From Axinella damicornis (Eukaryota; Porifera; Demospongiae; Axinellida; Axinellidae), in contig OZ007509.1 in NCBI GenBank assembly GCA_963931865.1, positions 20,118,227 to 20,182,226 of the forward strand: a DNA stretch of 64,000 nucleotides, given 5' to 3'. The notes under the pieces are model-generated. The model had not been told where the DNA came from and did not search any database. It saw nothing but the letters and a program-made list of their open reading frames with translations. The translations under genes and the position numbers were made by a program. This document shows, in pieces, positions 1 through 9,482 of the stretch. Each line of letters starts with the position of its first letter. The stretch's first letter is position 1.

Positions 1-3
1 CAA

Positions 4-1206
4 ATGATACACAAATGTGTTCTGTGCCGACGATTTGATTGTCCACCCTATCATGCACCACCGCCCCCACCATTGCCAGAATTCCGAGTCAATGCAGAGC
101 CACCATTTACATACACCGGAGTGGACTTTGCAGGGCCACTGTATGTGAAGACGACTAATGTCTTGCAGAAACAGAAGGTATGGATATGTTTGTATACTTG
201 CTGTATAGTCAGAGCAGTGCATTTGGATGTTGTCCCAGATATGACTGCTGAAGCATTCATTCGGAGTTTCAAACGTTTCACAGCAAGAAGAGGATTCCCA
301 CGAAAAATGGTCTCAGATAATGGGAAAACCTTCAAATCTGCAGCCAAGACAATAGCATCCATTGTTCGACACCCTGATGTTCAACGACATTTTGCTGGAA
401 TTGGGATGGAGTGGTCGTTCAATGTGGAGAAGGCACCCTGGTGTGGGGGGATATTTGAAAGGATGGTTCGATCCACCAAGCGATGTCTCAAGAAGACAAT
501 TGGCAGAGCAGTACTCTCTTACGACGAGTTATTGACGGCACTCACTGAGGTTGAGATGATTCTGAACTCCAGACCACTCTCTTATGTCTCCACTGAAGAC
601 CTTGAGGAGCCACTCACGCCCTCACATCTCCTCACCGGAAGACGGTTGCTCAGCCTACCTGATTGTGCACTACGTCCGAAGACAGATCTCGATGATGATC
701 TTGACATCTCTCCAACCCACCTGACAAACAGGATGAAATACCTCAACAAAACCCTGGACCACTTTTGGAGGCGTTGGAGATTAGAGTATCTGTTGGAGCT
801 GAGAGACTGCCACAGGTACGGACAAGGAACAGGAAGCACTGACAAGGCCACAGTACTGGTTGGTGATATTGTGTTGGTGCATAGTGATGACCGTCCTAGA
901 GGGCTGTGGCGACTGGCCAGAGTAGAGAACCTGCTAAGGGGAGCCGATGGCCATGTGAGGGGTGCAGTCGTCAGAGTACACTTCAGAGATACACGATCCA
1001 CCCTGCTCAGACGTCCACTAAAGCGCTTGTATCCCCTTGAGGTGACCTGCGGAGACAGTGCAAGTTCAGCTGCAGATCATCCCGTGGAGCCAGAGCCGCA
1101 ACGACTACCAGAGGAGATACCAGTAAGACGATCTTCAAGAGTCGCAGCACAGAGAGCACGAGATCGAATCGCAGCCTGCGTGGCTGAACTGAACAGTGAG
1201 AACTGA
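4..1206 (+). CDS. BEL/Pao-type retrotransposon integrase and C-terminal domain (5' truncated by the window)
   Basis: The reading frame enters from the left edge and is open for 400 residues. It shows an integrase core: VDFAGPL (first acidic residue), SDNGKTF (second), and GGIFERMVRSTKR, whose E fits the third catalytic position. This is the DDE integrase of LTR retrotransposons, which joins element cDNA to host DNA. A region with DHFWRRWRLEYL and later RGLWRLARV follows, typical of the domain after the integrase in BEL/Pao polyproteins. The end is basic. Gag, protease and reverse transcriptase would lie left of the window. No internal stop is visible, so the copy may be young. It sits where the first exon of a further Death-Kelch copy would be expected, because array promoter sequence resumes at about 1430. 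Confidence 0.85.
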   Translation: MIHKCVLCRRFDCPPYHAPPPPPLPEFRVNAEPPFTYTGVDFAGPLYVKTTNVLQKQKVWICLYTCCIVRAVHLDVVPDMTAEAFIRSFKRFTARRGFPRKMVSDNGKTFKSAAKTIASIVRHPDVQRHFAGIGMEWSFNVEKAPWCGGIFERMVRSTKRCLKKTIGRAVLSYDELLTALTEVEMILNSRPLSYVSTEDLEEPLTPSHLLTGRRLLSLPDCALRPKTDLDDDLDISPTHLTNRMKYLNKTLDHFWRRWRLEYLLELRDCHRYGQGTGSTDKATVLVGDIVLVHSDDRPRGLWRLARVENLLRGADGHVRGAVVRVHFRDTRSTLLRRPLKRLYPLEVTCGDSASSAADHPVEPEPQRLPEEIPVRRSSRVAAQRARDRIAACVAELNSEN

Positions 1207-1274
1207 ACATGTTTAAATTTATTGTAGCTTTGATTGTGTAACTACTGTTGACCACACTTGGTCAACGGGTGGAG

Positions 1275-1420
1275 TGTTGGATAATTATTGATTGATTGTA
1301 TCACGTGCGTGACCATGTGCGTATATCTCCTCTGATTGTACTTGCAACAAAAAGTGATTTGACAGTCCTGCGAACAACTTGTATAAACGATCGAGAGAGA
1401 GATTGTCCGAATATATTACA
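1275..1420 (+). repeat. Probable 3' LTR of the BEL/Pao element
   Basis: A purine-rich stretch (GGGTGGAG) just before position 1275 could be the polypurine tract. The following segment starts TGTTGG and ends TTACA, satisfying the TG...CA rule. Directly after it, sequence homologous to the upstream regions of the array genes begins. The other LTR is outside the window, so the borders are inferred. Confidence 0.4.
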
Positions 1421-1466
1421 CGGTCTGGCACGCGAGACTACACTGGAGCCGAGCCGATCGAGACTA

Positions 1467-1506
1467 AGTCACGTGATCTTGCAGACCTCAGCTAGCCCCG
1501 CCCCCA
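1467..1506 (-). promoter_or_regulatory. Shared upstream element of the array (remnant copy Z)
   Basis: This carries CACGTG (1470-1475) followed by a GC box CCCCGCCCCC (1496-1505), the block found upstream of the start codon in the intact array genes. No first exon is seen at its left; the BEL/Pao element occupies that place. The array therefore probably continues, or once continued, to the left. Confidence 0.5.
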
Positions 1507-1519
1507 AGTACCTACTCCA

Positions 1520-1577
1520 TAGTTTCGCGGGCCAGCCTCTCGCCACACCCACTACTAGAGTCTGGCCCGCGAGACTA
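1520..1577. mobile_element. Short mobile hairpin (TAGTxTCG family), 58 bp
   Basis: The segment is a near-perfect inverted repeat starting TAGTTTCGCGGGCCAG and ending CTGGCCCGCGAGACTA. It is bracketed by the 9-bp direct repeat CCTACTCCA (1511-1519 and 1578-1586), as expected for target-site duplication. It belongs to the family described under 28877-28971. Confidence 0.75.
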
Positions 1578-2410
1578 CCTACTCCAATCATGACAAACTG
1601 CTTTGTGTATAATTATATCCAAGAGCAAAAATTTAATGAAGACAGAAAATGATGGGCAGGACCTGCATAGGTTTAGCATCCTAAGCAGGAGGCTCGGTTC
1701 ATCAAGATGAGACCTGCAACTTGCATTGTATAGAGTTTATAGGTGTGGTGTGGGTGTGGCAATAGCTATAGTATAGAAGTTTTCTGTTTATTGTGCATGC
1801 CCATAGCACAAAAATTGCTAGCTGCTGGAGCTAGGGTCTTGCACCGGATTTTATGCAGACTGACCAATCCGAGCGATTCGTTTCAATTTCTTTTTATGAT
1901 TCTTGCAGTTGTAAACCTGGCCAAGTGCATGTGATCAGCATCTAGCTTCGCTAAACTTGTTCAACCTGCATGGATGCCTCCAAGGATAATTATAGAACTT
2001 GTCTTCAACTCTAGCTGGTACTCCACTGGTTCACAAGTACATGTAATTGGCATTCCAGAGAAATGTGATCTATAGCCAAAGTTTGTCAGACTCTCTGCCT
2101 TCCACGCGTTCAGTTTGCTGCGCATGCACTTGGCCGGCCGGGTGGAGAGGGGCTAGCGGCTTATAGACTGCCGTATAATCTAATAGGATGTAGGAAGATT
2201 CCATTAGGTTACATTACATTCGATACCATTGTAGACTGGCTTCAGTTCTTTATCACTTATGAGAGGGTGTCAAAATTTTCTAAAGTTCAGGGGTATAATT
2301 ATAGTCAGATCACCTCATTATTCCACAGAGACAGTGTACAACCTTTCCCAGCAGTTTATACAATTATGTATATGTACAACAATAACGTGCATGGCAATTG
2401 CAGATTACAA

Positions 2411-5408
2411 TCAAGTGAGGTGTGGATACGCTACTTCCACAACATCACATGGTCTCCCCGTGCTCTTCTCCCAAATGACACCCCCAATCACCACCATCAT
2501 GTCACCTGGCAGAGTTGCTACTAAGCAGTTGTTTCGAGCTGTGGGCATGTGCCCAATGAGATGCCAGGAATTCTCTGATGGATTGTAAAGATGGATGGAG
2601 TCTACAGGGTCTAACACTACATTACGTCCCCCCACAGCTACTAGCTGTCCACACAGGGTGGTGATGGCAGAGCCACGTACTGGAACATCGGCCAACCTTC
2701 GCCATACGCGAGTGAACTCTGGCTGTACTGCAGATGAGGACTGAAGTAGGGTAGGGAGGGAACAGCTGAAGACTGATCTTGAGTCCAGCATGTACATGTA
2801 CAGTTCTGTTCCACACACTGCGAGTGATGGTTTCCATCGAGATCGAGGGTCTGGCAGACCACTGGCAGAGAACCACCTCAGGAAGGTGGTATCCATCACA
2901 TAAACACTTTTCCCTCTGTCTCCTGCTACCACAAGGTGGTTGCCGGTGCATACTACAGCTGGCCAGTCTAGTTCCACTGGCATGGGAGGAAAGTGTTCAG
3001 TCCACTTCTTCTGGCTGTCCGTCAGGCTCACCAGAGTATTTGTCCAGCCCCCCACAGCAGTCAACAGGCCACTGACTACACACAAACCAGCATCCCGATA
3101 AGGACAGTCAGGCAACTCAGTCCACTTGTCCTCCTTCAGATCATATGCCCACACACGGGATGAGTGCATCCTAGCTGTATACACAGTGCTGCCATCCACA
3201 GCAGTTGCTCCCTGCATCATCATCATCCCCGCTGGTGCTCTCCCATGAGTCTCCCACCTCATCTGTAGGTACTAATGGGAGATGCGTACTATAGTCCATC
3301 AATACATACAAGGGATTGTACTACATATTATTGTTCCCAGGCCTTCTACCCACCACTGTTTAGCACATTGTTTGGTTGTTGTTTTTGTTACCCTGAAGGG
3401 TTTACCACAATGGTGGCCAGCGATGGCCTGGAGAAGGCAAGAGCCAGGTCCCCTGGGACCAACGGCTTAATGTCCCCTCCAAATGACACAAAGCTAATTA
3501 CCCCTATAGGGTTCCAACCGTGAATAAGTACCCTTTATTTGTGTACGCTGATCGTCAATGTAAGAAGTACACAACACTTCACTAATCTAGCCTCATTTCC
3601 TGAGGGGTTAGGGTCAGAATGGGTTCTGTATGGACTTCCTGAATGCAAATTGTATACTCCAGGAATGAGCTAACCTAACACATTTACACCAGCGTCCCCT
3701 CCTTTACTGTGCATGAAACGTGCTCAGTGGATACTGTTACGAGTGGGCATGGGGTAGTGGCTCGCAATGTGCAAAGTCCTGGTATTATGTTTCCATGCAG
3801 TTGTTCACTCAAAGCCCATAGCTCACAGGTGTGAAGATATTATGCCTGTCCCTGTATACAGCTCTCACAACAATACCCACTGAGCATGTTTCACTCAGAG
3901 CAAACAAGGTTGCCTAGTGTAATCTGAGTCCTATTTTGAAGTACTTTCCCCAGAGTGGGGGAAACAATGGATGCACATTCTGAAGTGTAATTGATACATT
4001 AATTGTCTGCAGCCTAGCAAAGACAGAGCATACCGATTCTGCATCTTTCCTCTTAACGCCCTCTTCAGTGGACATGCTGGGTTGCTCCACATGTGGCAGT
4101 GGCTGTAGGATATGTAACAATCAACATGTGGTCTCATTCCCAGGTCAGTAAGGGAATGCAGTACGGGTATCAGGCTGGGAGTATGAAGATGGCTGTTCAT
4201 TTACCACTCACACGACAGTACCCACTCTTTCTTATGACGTCATCAGTTACACGCCTTCTGCAGCCCAGAAGTCACCAGAAGCAACCTCAGAGGCCAGAAT
4301 ATTAATGACTTCCTGGAGCTAGATCTTCCTAGAAGTACTGTTGTTCACACACCAGTTACCTACAGTCAATTGCCCCCCAGTTCATTGTTCCCAGAAGGCT
4401 GAATTCAAAGATAAAACATACCATTAATAAAGTAGATACTTTGTCTTTCCTCTTAACACCCTCTTCAGTGGACATGCTGGGTTGCTCCACATGTGGCAGT
4501 GGCTGTAGGATACAATGGGATAACTTATTAATGCTCACTCAGAGGGCTATATCGTTGTCATGAGTTCACAAGGAAGTCAAAGTTATATTTCAGAACTGTA
4601 CATTAATACACACCATTGTCGTTATAATGGATACTAACCATGCAGTCTCTGTGAAGATGGCTTTCATGGAGCTGTGCCTAGCCTCGTTCCCAGGCCATTC
4701 CCACCCGCAGTTTTTACCTCTTGCAGTATGCAAAAACTATATTATTATACAAAGCTTGCACATGTAGAAGTTCTCCATCAATCTTTGTTGTAACAGACTG
4801 TAAGAGGAGCAGGTATAGGAAGATGAGACCTGCATTACTTACTGTGTTGGCCATCCAATAATACCAGGCCATTGAGATTGGAGCTACAGACCTCTGAATC
4901 CAACAGGTTAGTGCATGAATTGTAGTCGATGAACCATATATAGTCGGATAAACAAATTGTGGGTATCAAGTTTGGCTTTGTCTAAGAATGTACCACTGCT
5001 GTGTGAGTAGATTTCATAGTGATTGAGTGAAGTGGGAGATGGAGATGTACAAAGTGTTGTGATTGTTAATGTCAGGAACCTTGCAGCCCTACAGTCACTC
5101 GATTGCAAGTGGGACAATGGTGATACCCTAGGATCCGCATGCTGTGGATATCCATCAGCCAGTGACGAACCATTGCCACAATGAAGGAGAAATTGAGCTT
5201 GCTCAATGGACCAGACAAGTAAAATAATGATCACTAGTCAATTGATAGCCTACGTACCAGCTGTTCCTCCCTCCCCTGCTTTTCTTTCTGGTTCTCCTCC
5301 TCTTGCAGTTGTCTGGCCAGCTCCTCGTCCTGGCTAAGCATTAGCTGGTGACCTTCTGCCAACAGGCGAGCTATTTCTTCATCAGGGTCAATTACTCCTG
5401 TAGGCTGT

Positions 5409-5454
<46 letters not shown>

Positions 5455-7748
5455 ATATAGAAGTTTGTGGTATGTTCAAGAGGCCAATCACACTCAATGT
5501 GGTAAGATGATGCTAATGCGTGTTAGTGTATGTGGATGGAGGTAGGCCAGACTCGCAATCACATGGCACTGTTGAGACTCGAGCAGAGTGAAACTATTTC
5601 ATTGCCTGTAGAATATATATAGGACAGGAAGAGGTTGTCTTCACCATTCATTACCCTGTATAATAACACCAGTGGTATGGGGTCACAACCAGTAATCCTG
5701 ATCACTTCAGTAAGTACAGTGCATACTGATGTGACCATCCCTTGGTAACATTCCCAGGACTTAGTATCTGGCTTGACTTCATGCTCCATGTACGTAGTAG
5801 GGAAGATGGCTCTGCTACAGTGCAGAACATGACATGAATACTTTCACAGTCTCTAGAACGCACCGTTTCCATCTCAACACCACCCTCAGTGTGGAATGGC
5901 TTCACTGGCTTCGTTGATGGCGGCTACAGTGAAGTGACAAGCCATTTACTTCTAGTTAATTCCTGACCAATGGGAAGGAAACTGAATGACATCATGTACA
6001 ATCTGATTTGTGCTCAGGAACCCAACCCCCACCCCTCATATAGCTAAGTCATAGGCAGAATGTGGTTGCTGTAGCATGTGCAAGAGTGATCTCATTATGC
6101 CAGAGACAACTCACCATGTCTTTCAACTGAACACCTGCTTCACTCTCAGTGTATATGTGTACACCATCCACTGACACTCGGAGGAACTGCTGCTCTCTGA
6201 AGTAGTCTTCCTTTTCTTTGGCTTTTCGGATAACATAAGCAGCTAATTTGGATGGAATACACCACGTTATCTCCAGACACCCATCTCCAATCTTGTAGAG
6301 CACAAGTATATGCTTTGGCAATGAAAATTGTTTCCGTAGTGACTCCCACAGATCCTTGACGTACTTGAGTGTGTGATCAGAGATGTTTACTCCCTCGGTC
6401 TTCGTCGTGAGCAATGAAAACAGTTCTTCCTGTGGAATGGGCAGCATCCTGCGTGTGGGATGCTCTAGGTCCACTGCATCCAAGTGGTCTTTGATCTTTG
6501 TTACAAGGATATACCCAGTGAGGTCTTGCTTGTACTGCTCCATCATTGCCTTGGTTCTGTCATCTCCGTATTCTTCAATGATGGATTCCAGAAGGTAGTA
6601 GTTCATAAAGTCCCATACACCCTCCACAGTTAGCATTTCAAACATTTCACTGATGTTCGCAGAAGGCTTAAAAAGCTTCTTAACAAACTGACTTCCATTC
6701 ATCTTTCCCTGACAGGAGTACAGGTTACCCAGGAAGAGGCGAAACCGATTGCTAGTGATTTCCTTGCTGTCCAGTTTGTCCTGGAGTACCTCGTCAGTGT
6801 GTACCACCAACGCTCCCCACTTCCTCCCAATGATCATGCAGTTTCTTTGTACAACTGCAACAACCACTGGAGAAGTTGGCTCAGATGATGCTTGTGTACC
6901 TACATCAGAAGAATACATTAACAGCAAGTAACAGTGTTCAGATGGTTCATTGTAGGAACTGTACCTAGACATCTTCCTTGTGGTCTTGCTAGTGTAATGT
7001 TAGCTGGCTGTGCACACTAGTCCACTACCACACTGCTAGCTGACTACAGTACCAGTGGTGAGAGTGAGGTACTTCAACTTGATTGTGTCAGCCACCACCA
7101 TCTCCCCCATCTGCATCAGCACCTCCACCACCCTCCTCCAGGTACAGTTGTGGCCCTTACGCAGCCACCTCGAGAGCACCTCACTCTTGCAGCGCTGCAG
7201 GTGGCGATGGTCAGCCTCTATCTCCCTCAATTCGTCATCCTTCAGGCCCAGGAACAGTCCGAGGGTGAACCACTTCGTGATTGGCTCCAGCTCTTGCACC
7301 AGCTCCCTGAGGTCATCCAACGTGAGGACACACTCCATCCCTGGAAGGACACAGAGCAGACTATAAGGCCACTTCAAATTAGACTTGGTTTCCCATCCAT
7401 CCTTCCACAGTCTATAGTTCCTAGAAATGTCTGGACTCGCAAGAACAGGCCTTCCACACTGCACCAGCAGTTGTCCATTTTCTACTACGAATATCAGTAT
7501 CAGTAATCAAAAGGCTAGCTACTAGCATATATAATAGAGCGTTTACGCTCTATATATGCTACTACTGGAATGACCATTGTCCCCATATTATTATCTAAGA
7601 TTATCTATGGGGAAGGGGGGCGGGGGCGGTGGGGGGCATCCTGTCCTTAGTCTCGGTACCAGACTATTCCTGTCCTGCTATACTCTGTTAAATTACCTTC
7701 ACGATCGGTGAAGGGAACGGGCTCTTTTGCAGCTGGTGCTTCTGCCAT
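2411..7748 (-). CDS. Array gene A: Death domain - X block - linkers - Kelch protein, 777 aa
   Basis: Eight exons read by eye, in transcription order: 7697-7748, 7053-7340, 6115-6899, 5864-5923, 5258-5404, 4422-4502, 4034-4102, 2411-3262. They sum to 2334 nt in frame. Exon 1 encodes MAEAPAAKEPVPFTDRE. Exon 2 (residues about 18-113) is a Death domain with SRWLRKGHNCTW. Exon 3 (to about 375) is an all-helical-looking block ending in LEITWCIPS and VSVDGVHIYTESE, found in every copy. Exon 5 is an acidic, probably coiled segment (EELARQLQEEENQ). Two similar linker exons (PLPHVEQPSMSTEEG) follow. The Kelch domain (495-777) has repeats ending in LLTAVGG, QLVAVGG and MVVIGG. Intron phases are 1, 1, then 0. 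No signal peptide or membrane segment is seen, so a cytosolic adaptor or sensor is likely. Function is inferred only from the domain types. Confidence 0.8.
5409..5448 (+). repeat. Poly(G) tract, 40 bp, next to an exon acceptor
   Basis: On the coding (minus) strand of gene A this is poly(C), ending three bases before the ACAG acceptor of exon 5 (5258-5404). It therefore forms the whole polypyrimidine tract of that intron. Gene D has a similar tract at 26244-26275; genes E and F lack it. Confidence 0.9.
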
Positions 7749-7795
7749 CGCGACCTCGCCTAGTTTCAGTATCCTGCTATCCGATCCGAGACTAA

Positions 7796-7836
7796 GTCAC
7801 GTGATCTTGCAGACCTCAGCTAGCCCCGCCCCCAAG
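7796..7836 (-). promoter_or_regulatory. Upstream element of gene A (E-box plus GC box)
   Basis: CACGTG at 7798-7803 and CCCCGCCCCC at 7824-7833 lie 50-85 bp upstream of the gene A start codon. The same pair occurs at the same distance in copies B, D and E, and the GC box also in F. Conservation amid diverged spacer suggests a promoter-proximal site bound by bHLH- and Sp/KLF-type factors (inference). Confidence 0.55.
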
Positions 7837-9482
7837 TAGCCATATAACACTGCCCAACTGCTTGTGTGTCCAAGGGCAACAATGATTATGGGCAGGACCT
7901 GCATGGGTTTAGCAGCGTAAGCAGGAGGCTCAGTACTTCACCAAGGTGAGACAACTTAGAGTTATAGGGCTGGACAAGAGGAGAGGAAGATCAATTGTTT
8001 TTCAGTTGTAATGCATTTCCTCATAATTATGTGCTACTGCTGGCCAAACCCCATGGTCTTGGAATGAGGCAGGTTGGTCATGGGACATGTGCAATGATGC
8101 ATGAACTTTAAGTGAACACGAATAGCAGAATGTGTGCCAATGAATTAACAGGATTAAGCTTGGACAGAGATAGCCTCGTACGAGGCTAGGACAGAGAGAT
8201 CTAACCAAATAACAGCTTTGAGGAAAGATTTGCAAACAGACAGTGAGTGAGGTACAATGGAACCAGGCTAATACTGTGGTCCCCTCAGGCCAACATTTTC
8301 TTGGCTGCAATACAGATTAAGTTTGCTGCATCCATGGATAATAAGTATGTGCATGGGATAATATGGTCCAAGTATGGTATTCAAGTACCCCGTGCCTCAG
8401 ACAGACACACTGCTGCTTTCTTTCTTTATTCTCCCTGTAGGGCCATGATTGTAGTTTACCCCCTGCTCAATCTGCAGCACTTGCAGGATATAAGGAAGAA
8501 CTGCAGCATAAAAGGAATGGTTCAAGCAACCTTGAACCACTAGCTACCCCTGCTACTTGTGTTCAGTACTTGCAGCATTCATGCCAATACACTAACACAC
8601 GAGTAGCTGGCACTACAATAATCAATTAGTATTTACATGAGGGGTATATAGTGGTTAGGGTTCTGTAAGACTAGTACTTCCTGAATGAAAATTGTGTATT
8701 CTTAGTATGCGTCACTATGTGGATGAAAAGCTGGGGAGGAACCTGGAACAAGGCTAATTAGGGTTAATATTAATCCTTTGAAGGTCTAGCTGCCATGGCC
8801 CTGCGTAACTGCCATATGGATACCAGGTCCTTTCCTTTTCAGGTGGGGCCTGGGTACGAGGCTGTCAGGGTAGTTAAGTAGTCTAGCAGCTTGTCTCTGA
8901 GATGTCATCAGTTGGCATGGGAGCTAGTCGGATTGGTACTGCATTTTCACAGAATTATTGCTAGTGCGAAGAATCCACAGACTTTGAGGAGTGGTTTTGT
9001 ACAGAGGGTTCATTCCAGAATCGGACCATGGAACATCATTGTATCCTCTTGTGGTGTAGTGTGTGTGTAGGGGAAGGTCTAATAGTCCAGGGAACTGATG
9101 CAAGTTAGAAATCTGAGGGCCTGGGTTGTGTAGCATCCCAAGCAAACCAAGGCTTCTAGATCCATTGGATGAAGTTAATGTTGTCTTGTCCATAACAGAT
9201 AGTAGGTGTGGTGTGGACGCGGCAATAGTCTTCTGTTTATTGTGCATGCTCTTAGCACAAGCTGTGTGCAGAAGGTGGAGAGGGTCTAGCAAACTTGCAT
9301 CAGCATTAAATTTCCACTGACTAATCAGATCACACTTAGGCTAATCACACTGAGTGTCCTAACTTAGTAGTGAAAGTTCACTAGTATAATATTTCAGATC
9401 ATTACTCCACAGATTGACACCTTTCCCACAGTTCATATGCGCCTGCATGGCAATTGCAGATTACAATCAAGGGTGGTGTGTA
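7837..9482. other. Array spacer between genes A and B
   Basis: No exon was recognised. The spacer is colinear with 17520-18165 plus 21424-22860 (B to D), and partly with 31090-31380 plus 33170-34070 (D to E) and 1510-2410. It is thus a duplicated intergenic unit. It contains the 18-bp mobile hairpin at 8171-8188. Confidence 0.6.
8171..8188. mobile_element. Minimal mobile hairpin: 18-bp perfect palindrome with 9-bp duplication
   Basis: TAGCCTCGTACGAGGCTA is flanked on both sides by GGACAGAGA (8162-8170 and 8189-8197). The paralogous spacer of gene B (about 17858) has a single GGACAGAGA and no palindrome, so it is an empty site. The ends match the longer TAGCCTCG hairpins in this window. Confidence 0.75.

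Noticed and set aside
8924..9292. Possible small gene in the array spacer (related frames at about 22025-22243 and 33178-33429)
   Set aside because: The frame is not preserved between the duplicated spacers, and no start, splice signal or domain is consistent.
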